NCBI GenBank assembly: GCA_002733865.1 | Contig: NVXM01000032.1 | Location: 19,211-83,210, forward strand | Origin: Sphingopyxis sp. | Lineage (GTDB): Bacteria; Pseudomonadota; Alphaproteobacteria; Sphingomonadales; Sphingomonadaceae | Reading direction: 5' to 3' | Length of the DNA: 64,000 nucleotides | In this document: piece by piece, positions 45,536 to 53,992 of the stretch | Layout: every line of letters begins with the position of its first letter | Position numbering within the stretch: position 1 is the stretch's first letter | The notes under the pieces: model-generated | Databases searched by the model: none | What the model was told of the DNA's origin: nothing | The model's input: the letters and a program-made list of their open reading frames with translations, nothing else | Translations under genes and position numbers: made by a program

Positions 45536-46708
45536 ATGGCAGAAGCCTATATTGTTGATGCGGTTCGTACCGCAGGAGGCCGTCGCGGCGGCCGATTGGC
45601 GGGCGTTCATCCGGTGGATCTCGGAGCGGCGACTCTGGACGCGATTGCTGATCGCAATGACTTCGACGCGAGCGCGATCGAAGATGTGATCACCGGCTGC
45701 GTCTCGCAGGGCGGCGAGCAGTCTGGCGATGTCGGCCGCAATGCGGTTCTTGCCTCCAAGCTTCCCCAGAGCATCCCGTCGGTTTCGATTGATCGCCAGT
45801 GCGGTTCGTCGCAACAGGCGATGCAATTTGCGGCACAGGGCGTGATGTCCGGTACCCAGGATATGGTCCTGGCCCACGGCATCGAGAGCATGTCCCGGGT
45901 GCCAATGGGCTCGACCTTCAAATTGTTTAAGGATGCCGGCCTCGGCACCAATATGTCGGAGCGGCTGAAAGAAGCCTTTCCCGGCATCCAGTTTAGCCAG
46001 TTCATGGGCGCTGAAATGATGGTCAAGAAGCATGGCTTCACCCGGCAGGATCTTGACGAATTTGCGCTGGAAAGCCACCAGAAGGCGATCAAGGCAGTCG
46101 AATCCGGCGCTTTTGACAATGAAATCGTTCCGATCGAAATCGAAACGCCCGAAGGCAAGGAACAGCACAAGGTCGACGAAGGCATCCGCTTTGATGCGAC
46201 CATGGAAAGCATCGGCGCAGTCAAGCTGCTGCAGGAAGGCGGCGCGATCACCGCTGCCAACGCCAGCCAGATTTGCGATGGCTCCAGTGCAGTTCTGATC
46301 TGCTCGGAACAGGCGCTGAAAGATCATGGCCTCACCCCGCGCGCGCGTATCGTCAATCTGACGGTTACCGCAGGCGATCCGGTGATCATGCTCGAAGAGC
46401 CGCTGTTCGCCACCGACCGTGCCTTGCAGCGCGCCGGCATGAAGATCGGCGATATCGATCTCTATGAAGTGAACGAAGCCTTTGCCCCGGTTCCGCTTGC
46501 CTGGCTGAAGCATGTCGGTGCGGACCGCGACAAGATCAACGTCAACGGCGGCGCGATCGCTCTTGGCCACCCGCTCGGCGCATCCGGCACCAAGCTGATG
46601 GCAACCCTGCTCAACGCCATGGAAGCGCGCGGCTCGAAATACGGTCTGCAGACTATGTGCGAAGGCGGCGGCCAGGCCAACGTCACGATCATCGAACGTC
46701 TGGGCTAA
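45536..46708 (+). CDS. Acetyl-CoA acyltransferase (thiolase)
   Basis: A 390-residue classical thiolase with all catalytic parts: nucleophilic cysteine in DRQCGSSQQAM, histidine in NGGAIALGHPLGASG, and the second cysteine in MCEGGGQAN. It would cleave 3-oxoacyl-CoA with free CoA. SGTK-type features suggest a FadA/AtoB relative. A family A palindrome separates it from the following SDR, and an operator copy sits in its promoter region. Confidence 0.93.
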   Translation: MAEAYIVDAVRTAGGRRGGRLAGVHPVDLGAATLDAIADRNDFDASAIEDVITGCVSQGGEQSGDVGRNAVLASKLPQSIPSVSIDRQCGSSQQAMQFAAQGVMSGTQDMVLAHGIESMSRVPMGSTFKLFKDAGLGTNMSERLKEAFPGIQFSQFMGAEMMVKKHGFTRQDLDEFALESHQKAIKAVESGAFDNEIVPIEIETPEGKEQHKVDEGIRFDATMESIGAVKLLQEGGAITAANASQICDGSSAVLICSEQALKDHGLTPRARIVNLTVTAGDPVIMLEEPLFATDRALQRAGMKIGDIDLYEVNEAFAPVPLAWLKHVGADRDKINVNGGAIALGHPLGASGTKLMATLLNAMEARGSKYGLQTMCEGGGQANVTIIERLG

Positions 46709-46718
46709 TGTAAATAAT

Positions 46719-46798
46719 CGTCATCCTGAACTTGTTTCAGGACCTCTTGCCGCACGGTGCGAATTCGCCAGGGGTCCTGAAACAAGTTCAGGATGACG
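46719..46798. repeat. REP-like palindrome, family A copy 2
   Basis: Same arms as at 2072: CGTCATCCTGAACTTGTTTC and GTTCAGGATGACG. It lies between the thiolase and SDR genes. Confidence 0.9.
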
Positions 46799-46821
46799 AA
46801 TGATAGAAGAAAGACAGGATT

Positions 46822-47604
46822 ATGGAACTCAATAGCAATATTTCAGCGGTGATTACCGGTGGTGCCTCCGGTCTCGGTGCGGCAACCGCTCGCCGCCTCG
46901 CGGCCAAAGGCGTGAAGGTCGCTCTGTTCGACCTCAATGAAGAAAAAGGCGAAGCGCTGGCGTCCGAGCTGGGCGGCGTATTTTGCAACGTCAATGTGAC
47001 CAGCGACGAAAGCGTCGATGCAGGCTTTGAAAAGGCCCGTGCCGCCAATGGCCAAGAGCGTATCCTGGTCAACTGTGCCGGCATTGGCAACGCCATGAAA
47101 ACCGCCAGCCGCGCCAAGGAAGATGGCTCGATCCGCCATTTCCCGCTCGACAAGTTTGACTTCGTGATTCAGGTCAACCTGGTCGGCACGTTCCGCTGCA
47201 TTGCCAAATCGGCTGCCGGCATGCTGACGCTCGATCCGCTGGAAGACGGCGATCGCGGCGCGATGGTCAACACCGCATCGGTTGCTGCCGAAGATGGCCA
47301 GATCGGCCAGGCCGCCTATTCCGCCTCCAAGGGCGGCGTTGTCGGCATGACCTTGCCGATCGCTCGTGACCTGTCCCGCGAAGGCATCCGCGTCAACACC
47401 ATCCTGCCCGGCATCTTCGATACGCCGTTGCTCGCTGGCGCGCCGCAGAATGTGCGTGACGCGCTCGGCGCGATGGTGCCGCATCCGCCGCGGCTCGGTC
47501 AGCCGGACGAATATGCTGCGCTCGCATTGTGCATGATCGAAACGCAATATTTCAACGGCGAGGATGTCCGGCTTGACGGCGGCATCAGGATGGCCCCGCG
47601 CTAA
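46822..47604 (+). CDS. SDR-family 3-hydroxyacyl-CoA dehydrogenase (HSD10-like)
   Basis: A 260-residue SDR. The cofactor loop is ITGGASGLGAATA, the serine lies in NTASVAAEDGQIGQ, and the catalytic residues are in YSASKGG. The short acidic loop and FNGEDVRLDGGIRMAPR end resemble type II 3-hydroxyacyl-CoA dehydrogenases. It lies after the thiolase and before a crotonase, a consistent beta-oxidation order. A terminator at 47618 follows. Confidence 0.9.
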   Translation: MELNSNISAVITGGASGLGAATARRLAAKGVKVALFDLNEEKGEALASELGGVFCNVNVTSDESVDAGFEKARAANGQERILVNCAGIGNAMKTASRAKEDGSIRHFPLDKFDFVIQVNLVGTFRCIAKSAAGMLTLDPLEDGDRGAMVNTASVAAEDGQIGQAAYSASKGGVVGMTLPIARDLSREGIRVNTILPGIFDTPLLAGAPQNVRDALGAMVPHPPRLGQPDEYAALALCMIETQYFNGEDVRLDGGIRMAPR

Positions 47605-47617
47605 TCGACCAATCACG

Positions 47618-47645
47618 GGGCCGCGACAAACTCGCGGCCCTTTTT
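47618..47645 (+). terminator. Rho-independent terminator after the SDR gene
   Basis: GGGCCGCGA pairs with TCGCGGCCC around CAAAC, followed by TTTTT. Confidence 0.92.
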
Positions 47646-47664
47646 CTATCCCCGGGAGACCCGC

Positions 47665-48537
47665 ATGACCGATTACACCCAGATCCTCTACGACGTTGCC
47701 GACAATATCGCGACGATCACGATCAACCGTCCGGAAAAGATGAACGCGTTCACCGGGACGATGATCAAGGAAATGACCGACGCCTTTGATCGCATCGACG
47801 CCGATGACGATGTCCGGGCGGTGGTGGTGACCGGATCGGGGGACCGAGCCTTTTGCGCCGGTGCGGATCTGACGCCGGAAGATGGCAAGAAACCCTTCGC
47901 CAGCGAAGAGCCGGTGGAAGATTATTCGGACCCGCGCGTTCGCGATGGCGGCGGCCTGTTGATCCTGCGTATCTATCAATGTCTGAAGCCGGTGATCGGC
48001 GCGGTCAACGGGGTCGCGGTTGGAGTGGGTGCGACGATGCTGCTGCCGATGGACATGCGGCTCGCCAGCGAGACCGCGCGCTTCGGTTTTGTCTTTGCCC
48101 GGCGCGGCATTGCGCCAGATGGCGCGGCGAGCTGGTTCCTGCCCAATCTGGTGGGCCGGGCGCAGGCACTGGAATGGTGTTTGACGGGCCGCGTGTTCGA
48201 CGCGGAAGAAGCGCTCAAGGGCGGCCTGGTGCGTTCGCTGCACAAACCAGAAGACCTGCTGCCCGCCGCTTATGCGCTGGCGCGGGAAATTGTCGATAAT
48301 ACCGCACCGGTATCAATCGCCGTCACCCGGCAGATGCTGTGGCAATTGCCCGCCGCCGATCACCCGATGGAAGCGCACAAGGTCGATAGCCGGATCATCT
48401 ATAACCGGGCGAAATCCGCCGATGCGAAAGAGGGTATTGCCAGCTTCCTGGAGAAGCGCTCGCCCAACTATCCCGACAAAGTATCCGCTGACTTGCCAGA
48501 CAGCTTTCCATGGTGGAAAGAACCTGTCTATAAGTGA
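47665..48537 (+). CDS. Crotonase-family protein lacking the hydratase glutamates
   Basis: A 290-residue crotonase homologue. Oxyanion loops are present (GDRAFCAGADL and NGVAVGVGATM). The first hydratase Glu position is Ala/Thr (GVGATML), and the second lies in FGFVFARRGIAPDGAASWFL with no Glu. Hydration by the usual mechanism looks unlikely; the protein may act as an isomerase or a specialised lyase. It is followed closely by the TetR gene. The start is ATG 47665 behind GGGAGA. Confidence 0.85.
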   Translation: MTDYTQILYDVADNIATITINRPEKMNAFTGTMIKEMTDAFDRIDADDDVRAVVVTGSGDRAFCAGADLTPEDGKKPFASEEPVEDYSDPRVRDGGGLLILRIYQCLKPVIGAVNGVAVGVGATMLLPMDMRLASETARFGFVFARRGIAPDGAASWFLPNLVGRAQALEWCLTGRVFDAEEALKGGLVRSLHKPEDLLPAAYALAREIVDNTAPVSIAVTRQMLWQLPAADHPMEAHKVDSRIIYNRAKSADAKEGIASFLEKRSPNYPDKVSADLPDSFPWWKEPVYK

Positions 48538-48572
48538 CAAAATTGTGACGTGGTGCACAAAGGGGATGATAA

Positions 48573-49205
48573 ATGGGTGTCGACAAATTGGGCGTTAAAG
48601 AAAATGAGGCAGGCGCGCGCGACAAGCTGATCGAAACCGCCAGCCAGATCATGCGCGAAGGCGACACGATCGATATTTCCTTCAGCGAACTGTCGGTCCT
48701 GTCCGGCCTGAACAGCGCGCTGGTCAAATATTATTTTGGTAACAAGGATGGTCTGCTCGAAGCGATTCTCGAGCGCGACATGGATAATATTCTGGTCCAG
48801 GTCGGGCTGCTGATCCAGAAGGACTGGCCGCCGGAAGACAAGCTGCGCCACCATATCGGTGCGGTGATCGACACCTATTATGAATTTCCCTATCTCAACC
48901 GCCTGACCATGCGCCTGATCCGCGAGCTGCCGCCGGAAGGTGCGCGCAAGATCGCCGACAAATATCTGAAACCGCTGTCGGGCGCCTACAAGACGTTCGT
49001 TGGCGAAGGCATCAAGTCGGGCGTGTTCCGCGAAGTCGATCCGGATCTTTTCTATTCCGCGGTCACCGGCGCGGCCGACCGCTTCTTCACCGGCAAGCTT
49101 GTCTGGATATATTGCTATGGCCGCGATGATTTCGACGAGCGGATGCGCGACGCCTATCGCGAGCAGACGGTCGACCTGATCATGGCGGGGATCTTGAAGA
49201 CATAA
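48573..49205 (+). CDS. TetR-family transcriptional regulator
   Basis: A 210-residue regulator. The N-terminal DNA-binding domain spans residues ~15-65, with recognition helix FSELSVLSGLNSALVKYYF followed by GNKDGLLEAIL. The C-terminal domain would bind a ligand, plausibly an acyl-CoA. It sits 35 bases after the crotonase gene in the same orientation. It is the only DNA-binding regulator in the acyl-CoA region and is the best candidate to bind the 16-bp palindromes. That link is inference. Confidence 0.9.
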   Translation: MGVDKLGVKENEAGARDKLIETASQIMREGDTIDISFSELSVLSGLNSALVKYYFGNKDGLLEAILERDMDNILVQVGLLIQKDWPPEDKLRHHIGAVIDTYYEFPYLNRLTMRLIRELPPEGARKIADKYLKPLSGAYKTFVGEGIKSGVFREVDPDLFYSAVTGAADRFFTGKLVWIYCYGRDDFDERMRDAYREQTVDLIMAGILKT

Positions 49206-49227
49206 AATTCTGAAGCGGAGCGAGCCA

Positions 49228-50208
49228 ATGAAAACTGTGTGGAAAACTTTTGCGTTGGCGCTTTCTGTTGCGATTGCAGCACCGGCGCTCGCCCATGGCG
49301 ACAGTCCCGCAGGCACGCAGCCGCACGGTCCGGTGATGAGCGCGGATCAAATGTACAAGGCATTCGGCTGGGACTTTGACAATACTGAAATCAAGACCGA
49401 AAAACTCGCGGACGGATTTTATGTGCTGTTCGGACTGGGCGGCAATATCGCGGTGTCGGTCGGAACGGACGGCACGCTGATTGTCGATGACCAGTTCCCG
49501 CAGCTGATGCCCAAGATCAAGGCGGCGCTGAAAGAAGTTGGCAGCGATGACGTCGATTTCGTGATCAACACCCACTGGCATTTCGACCATGCCGACGGCA
49601 ACCTGACGCTGGGCAAGGACGGCAGCTGGATCGTTTCCCAGGCCAACAGCCGGGACAAGATGCTCAGCAACAATATCGTCAATTTTGGGCCTTTTGCGAC
49701 CGAGCAGAAAGCCTATCCGCAGCACGCGTTGTCGGATATCACTTTCGACACGACGATGCAGTTTCATATCAATGATCAGACAATCGAGTTGCTGCACGTC
49801 GGCCCGGCTCACACCGCTGGTGATGCAGCAGTGCTGTTTCGCGGCGTGAATGCCGTCCACATGGGGGATGTGTTCAACAACAGTGGCTATCCGTTCATCG
49901 ACGCCGACAATGGCGGTGATCTGGCCGGAATGATCGCCTTTTGCCAGGCGGTCCATGACGCGATCGACGACGATACCAGGGTGATCCCGGGCCACGGACC
50001 GGTCGCGGACCGGGCAAAGCTGGCGCGCTATATCGAAGTGCTGACCATTGTTCAGGACAGGGTTCAGGCGCTGATCGACGATGGCAAATCGCTGCAGGAA
50101 ATCATGGCCGCCAGGCCGACTGCCGATTTCGACACCGAATTTCAGGCGAATGAAATGATGCTGCCGAGTTTCCTTAGCCGCGTCTATGCGAGCCTGACCC
50201 GGGAATAG
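49228..50208 (+). CDS. Exported MBL-fold metallohydrolase
   Basis: A 326-residue protein with a signal (MKTVWKTFALALSVAIAAPALA). The metallo-beta-lactamase site is NTHWHFDHADGN, with later metal ligands in GPAHTAGDAAV, MGDVFNNSGYPF and PGHGPV. It is related to subclass B3-like or quinoprotein-relay hydrolases rather than proven antibiotic lactamases. The gene starts 22 bases after the TetR stop. The substrate is unknown. Confidence 0.85.
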   Translation: MKTVWKTFALALSVAIAAPALAHGDSPAGTQPHGPVMSADQMYKAFGWDFDNTEIKTEKLADGFYVLFGLGGNIAVSVGTDGTLIVDDQFPQLMPKIKAALKEVGSDDVDFVINTHWHFDHADGNLTLGKDGSWIVSQANSRDKMLSNNIVNFGPFATEQKAYPQHALSDITFDTTMQFHINDQTIELLHVGPAHTAGDAAVLFRGVNAVHMGDVFNNSGYPFIDADNGGDLAGMIAFCQAVHDAIDDDTRVIPGHGPVADRAKLARYIEVLTIVQDRVQALIDDGKSLQEIMAARPTADFDTEFQANEMMLPSFLSRVYASLTRE

Positions 50209-50211
50209 TCC

Positions 50212-51102
50212 TTACTCCGCCGCTTCGCCTTCCGGTTCCAGCTTGTCCTGCGTGCGCAGCTCGAAATCGCTCGCATCATGGCGTTCGCGCAGCTGCCCTT
50301 CGAGGTCACCCCAGGCGCGATTGACCATCTTGCCGCGCTGCACCGCCGGCCGCTCGCCGATCATGTCGGTCCAGCGGTTCATATGCTTGTAGGATGCCGT
50401 GTCGAGGAACTCGGCGGCTTCGTAGACGACATTCTTGACCAGCGCGCCATACCAGGGCCAGATTGCGATATCGGCGATGCTATATTCGTCGCCGGCCATA
50501 TATTCATTGTCGGCCAGATGGCGGTCGAGCACGTCGAGCTGGCGTTTGACCTCCATTGCGAAGCGGTCGATGCAATATTCGATCTTGACCGGCGCATAGG
50601 CATAGAAATGGCCAAAGCCGCCGCCGAGATAGGGTGCGCTGCCCATCTGCCAGAACAGCCAGTTCAGCGCTTCGGTGCGCTTGTTGTGATCGGTCGGCAG
50701 GAAGGCACCGAACTTCTCGGCGAGATAGAGCAGGATTGAACCGGATTCGAACAGACGTGTCGGCGTATCGGTGCTGTGGTCCATCAAGGCGGGAATCTTG
50801 CTGTTCGGGTTGATATCGACAAAGCCGCTGCCGAATTGATCACCGTCGCTGATGTTGATCAGATAGGCATCATATTCCGCGCCCTTATGGCCCAGCGCCA
50901 GAAGTTCCTCGAGCATCACCGTGACCTTCACGCCATTGGGTGTCGCCATCGAATAGAGTTGCAGCGGATGCTTGCCGACCGGCAGCTCGACGTCCTTGGT
51001 CGGGCCGGCGATCGGACGATTGATCTTGGAAAATCGGCCGCCATTTTCCTTGTCCCATTTCCACACTTTCGGCGGGGTATAATCAGGCAGGTCGGTGGTC
51101 AT
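50212..51102 (-). CDS. YghU-type glutathione S-transferase
   Basis: A 296-residue Nu-class GST. The N-terminal thioredoxin-like part contains QLYSMATPNGVKVTVMLEEL, using Thr/Asn rather than Cys, as in YghU/YfcG. GSAPYLGGGFGHFYAYAP is characteristic of YghU. It would reduce disulfides with glutathione. It is convergent with the MBL gene, with only 3 bases between stops. It lies after DUF1330 on the minus strand. Confidence 0.9.
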   Translation of the reverse strand: MTTDLPDYTPPKVWKWDKENGGRFSKINRPIAGPTKDVELPVGKHPLQLYSMATPNGVKVTVMLEELLALGHKGAEYDAYLINISDGDQFGSGFVDINPNSKIPALMDHSTDTPTRLFESGSILLYLAEKFGAFLPTDHNKRTEALNWLFWQMGSAPYLGGGFGHFYAYAPVKIEYCIDRFAMEVKRQLDVLDRHLADNEYMAGDEYSIADIAIWPWYGALVKNVVYEAAEFLDTASYKHMNRWTDMIGERPAVQRGKMVNRAWGDLEGQLRERHDASDFELRTQDKLEPEGEAAE

Positions 51103-51204
51103 CGGGATGCTCCTTTATTTGGCTCGGACAACCGCTACCATTCGGGGCCCAAACGATCACGCAATTTTTTCTGCGTCCGCCACAAGAGGATTTATGGCCG
51201 GTTA

Positions 51205-51519
51205 CTAGGCTCTGGGCGGAATAGCGTGGACCATCGTCAGAAAGTTGAGCGTCGTTCCGGCCCGACGATGTTCCGACAGCGCCTGATAATCGCTGTCATG
51301 ATACCAGGCGGTCGCGGCCGCTTCGTTGGGGAATTTGAACATCACGACCCGGCCCTCCAGTGGCGCGGCCCCTTCAAAGGTGACACTGCTGTCGTCGAAG
51401 GTGATGAACTCCCCGCCATGTTTTTTCAGGATCGGGAAGAAGCCCTTTTCATATTCGCGATATTTCGCCGCGTCCTGCACGGTGAAATTGGCGACGACAT
51501 GGACGGGAAGGTCAGACAT
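51205..51519 (-). CDS. DUF1330-family protein
   Basis: A 104-residue small protein with a ferredoxin-like alpha+beta barrel fold, shown by VHVVANFTVQDAAKYREYEKG and VVMFKFPNEAAATAWYHDSD. DUF1330 proteins are often found near catabolic genes, with no defined reaction. ATG 51519 has AGGAG. It starts 11 bases after the acyl-CoA dehydrogenase stop, in the operon running from 55204. Confidence 0.85.
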   Translation of the reverse strand: MSDLPVHVVANFTVQDAAKYREYEKGFFPILKKHGGEFITFDDSSVTFEGAAPLEGRVVMFKFPNEAAATAWYHDSDYQALSEHRRAGTTLNFLTMVHAIPPRA

Positions 51520-51530
51520 GGTGATGGCTC

Positions 51531-52727
51531 CTAGTTCATTTCCGCGAAGGTCTTGTCCTTGTCGACGCGGACGTCCTGCGGCAGGCCGAGTACCCGTTCG
51601 GCGATGATATTCTTCAGGATTTCATCGGTACCGCCGGCGATGCGCAGTCCCGGTGCCCACATGAAGCTTTCCTGGAACACCGCCTCGGACGGTGCCTCGT
51701 CCTTGTCGACGATGATCCCGAAATGGTCCTGCATCTCGATCGCGCTGTTGCAGATATCCTGCAGATGATTGGCGTTGATGATCTTGCCGATCGAATTTTC
51801 CGGCCCCGGCGTTTCGCCGCGGGACAGCGCGGTCTGGGTGCGGAACTTGGTCAGCTTGTAGCCCTGGGCGGCGACATACCAGTCGGCCAGCTTGTCGCGG
51901 AACGCCTGGTTCGACAGGGTGCCGGCGGAGCGGGCATAGTCCATGATCTCCTTCCAGTCCGGGCCGGGCGAGCCGCCGACGGCCAGTCGCTCGTTCATCA
52001 GCGTGACCAACGCCACTTTCCAGCCCATGCCGGGCTCACCCAGCCGGTCGCTGTCGGGAATGCGGACATCGGTAAAATAAACCTCGTTAAACTCGCTGCC
52101 GCCGGAAGCCTGATGGATCGGCCGGACGTCGACACCGGGCTGCTTCATATCGACGATGAACATGGTCAGCCCCTTGTGCTTAGGCACATTGGGATCGGTA
52201 CGGACCAGCACGATGCCATAGTCGGAATAATGCGCGCCGGAAGTCCACACTTTCTGACCATTTATGACCCATTCGTCACCATCTTTTACGGCTTTTGTCT
52301 TAAGACCGGCAACATCTGACCCGGCTGCCGGCTCGGAGAATAGCTGGCACCAGATTTCTTCGCCCTTCAGGGCCTTCTGCACATAGCGCTGCTTGTGCTC
52401 ATCGGAGCCAAAGGCGATAACAGTGGGGATACACATGCCAAGCCCGATGGCGAACGGACCGGTAGGCGCATCGAATTTTGCCTCTTCCTGCCCCCAGATG
52501 ACCTGCTGCATCACGGCGCCACCACGGCCGCCCATTTCCTTGGGCCAGGTTATCTGCGCGAACTGGCCCTCCGCCTTGGTCTTCTGCCACGCTTTGGCGC
52601 GAGCGATAAAATCTTCCCGGCTGCCGGAGCGCAGCGCGCCCGGGGTTTTCGGTTTCAGATGCTGCGAGAGAAAGGCGCGCGCCTCGGCGCGGAATTCGGC
52701 TTCTTCGGGGGTGTCGTTGAAATCCAT
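51531..52727 (-). CDS. Acyl-CoA dehydrogenase, large subunit of pair 3
   Basis: A 398-residue FadE-like flavoprotein with WCQLFSEPAAGSDVAGLKTK and NGQKVWTSGAHYSDYGIVLVRT. The R-x-QFG motif is absent. It is preceded on the minus strand by the small partner at 52855. Its end GTDEILKNIIAERVLGLPQD is typical. It is probably one half of a heterotetramer oxidising an unusual acyl-CoA. Confidence 0.88.
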   Translation of the reverse strand: MDFNDTPEEAEFRAEARAFLSQHLKPKTPGALRSGSREDFIARAKAWQKTKAEGQFAQITWPKEMGGRGGAVMQQVIWGQEEAKFDAPTGPFAIGLGMCIPTVIAFGSDEHKQRYVQKALKGEEIWCQLFSEPAAGSDVAGLKTKAVKDGDEWVINGQKVWTSGAHYSDYGIVLVRTDPNVPKHKGLTMFIVDMKQPGVDVRPIHQASGGSEFNEVYFTDVRIPDSDRLGEPGMGWKVALVTLMNERLAVGGSPGPDWKEIMDYARSAGTLSNQAFRDKLADWYVAAQGYKLTKFRTQTALSRGETPGPENSIGKIINANHLQDICNSAIEMQDHFGIIVDKDEAPSEAVFQESFMWAPGLRIAGGTDEILKNIIAERVLGLPQDVRVDKDKTFAEMN

Positions 52728-52765
52728 AATCTATTCCTTCACTCTTTTGACCCACGCATGAACAT

Positions 52766-52837
52766 CCGTTCGTGCTGAGCTTGTCGAAGTACGAGTGCGC
52801 GCGTCCGGCTGTCCTTCGACAGGCTCAGGACGAACGG
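52766..52837. repeat. REP-like palindrome, family B copy 4
   Basis: CCGTTCGTGCTGAGCTTGTC pairs with CCTTCGACAGGCTCAGGACG across a ~25-base spacer. It lies between the two genes of pair 3. Confidence 0.85.
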
Positions 52838-52854
52838 CACCCAGGGCTCCAGAT

Positions 52855-53967
52855 TCAATCATTTTTCGCCTCCAGCGCGCTGACCAGCTTCTCTTTCCAC
52901 ACCGCCGGGCTGCCAGCCTGCACGGCGAGCAATTTGGCGCGGCGGTAGAAGAGATGGCAATCCACCTCCCAGGTGAAGCCCATGCCGCCATGGGTCTGGA
53001 TATTCTCCTTCGATGCGAACCAGAAGGCTTCCGAGGCCGCGACCCGCGCCGCTGCTGCCGCTTCCGGCAGTTCGGATGCGTTGCTCGACAGCGCCCAGGC
53101 ACCATAATAGGCATTCGAGCGGGCGACTTCGTTCTTCACATACATGTCGGCCAGCTTGTGCTTGATCGCCTGATAGCCACCGATCGCCCGGCCAAAGGCC
53201 TGCCGTTCCTTGGCATAGGCATTGGCCATTTCCAGACAGCGCGAGGCACCGCCCAGTTGCTCGAATGCCAGCAGCACCGCGGCCCGGTCGTTGATCTGGT
53301 CAAGCAATGGCATGCCATTGCCGGCTTCTCCCAGCAGTTCGGCACTAGCGCCGTCGAAGTTGATCACAGCATGGCTGCGGGTCGGCTCCAGTGTCTTGAT
53401 CGACTGGCGCGACACGCCGCTCTGGTTGAGATCGACAATGACCAGGCTGGCGCTGCTGCCATCTTTCACCAGGACGACCGCATGAGTCGCGATATCGCCA
53501 TCGGTCACCGGGATTTTCTTCCCTGAAATGCTGCCATCTTTCAAACGCGTGGCAATCGTGCCGGCGGCAATCTCGCCCGGTCCTTCGCTGACCGCGAGGC
53601 AGCCGATCACGCTGCCGTCAGCAACCTTTGGCAGCAGCGCCTGTTTCTGCTCTTCGCTGCCCGCCAGCTTCAGCGCTTCGGCAAAGAAATAGGCGGAGGA
53701 GCCGAACGGCACCGGCGCCAGCGTCCGGCCCAGCTCCTCGGCAATCACGCACAGCTCGAGCATGCCGAGACCAAGCCCGCCATATTCTTCGGGTATCGCC
53801 GCGCCCAGCCAGCCCATGTCGACAATCTTCTTCCAGACCCCGTCATTATGGCTCTTGCTGTCGTCGTCGAGCACTTCGCGGACCTGAGCCATCGTGCACT
53901 GGGCTTCCAGAAATTTGCGGGCTTCGTCGCGGAGAAATTTCTGGTCGTCGGAGAAATCAAAGTTCAT
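52855..53967 (-). CDS. Acyl-CoA dehydrogenase, small subunit of pair 3
   Basis: A 370-residue FadE-like protein with the C-terminal flavin motif KERQAFGRAIGGYQAIKHKL. The SEPxxGSD segment is reduced to LAVSEGPGEIAAGTIATRLK. GMGFTWEVDCHLFYRRAK closes the domain. It complements the large partner at 51531. It follows the CoA-transferase gene by about 25 bases, so the operon order is CoA-transferase, small, large, DUF1330, GST. Confidence 0.88.
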   Translation of the reverse strand: MNFDFSDDQKFLRDEARKFLEAQCTMAQVREVLDDDSKSHNDGVWKKIVDMGWLGAAIPEEYGGLGLGMLELCVIAEELGRTLAPVPFGSSAYFFAEALKLAGSEEQKQALLPKVADGSVIGCLAVSEGPGEIAAGTIATRLKDGSISGKKIPVTDGDIATHAVVLVKDGSSASLVIVDLNQSGVSRQSIKTLEPTRSHAVINFDGASAELLGEAGNGMPLLDQINDRAAVLLAFEQLGGASRCLEMANAYAKERQAFGRAIGGYQAIKHKLADMYVKNEVARSNAYYGAWALSSNASELPEAAAAARVAASEAFWFASKENIQTHGGMGFTWEVDCHLFYRRAKLLAVQAGSPAVWKEKLVSALEAKND

Positions 53968-53992
53968 CGAGCGGCTCCTGTCCTGTTATATA

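Noticed and set aside
46843..48243. A 466-codon open frame on the minus strand
   Set aside because: Antisense to an SDR and a crotonase gene and across a terminator.
49228..50208. MBL-fold protein as an antibiotic resistance beta-lactamase
   Set aside because: The HxHxDH site is general to the superfamily, and context gives no support for antibiotic hydrolysis.
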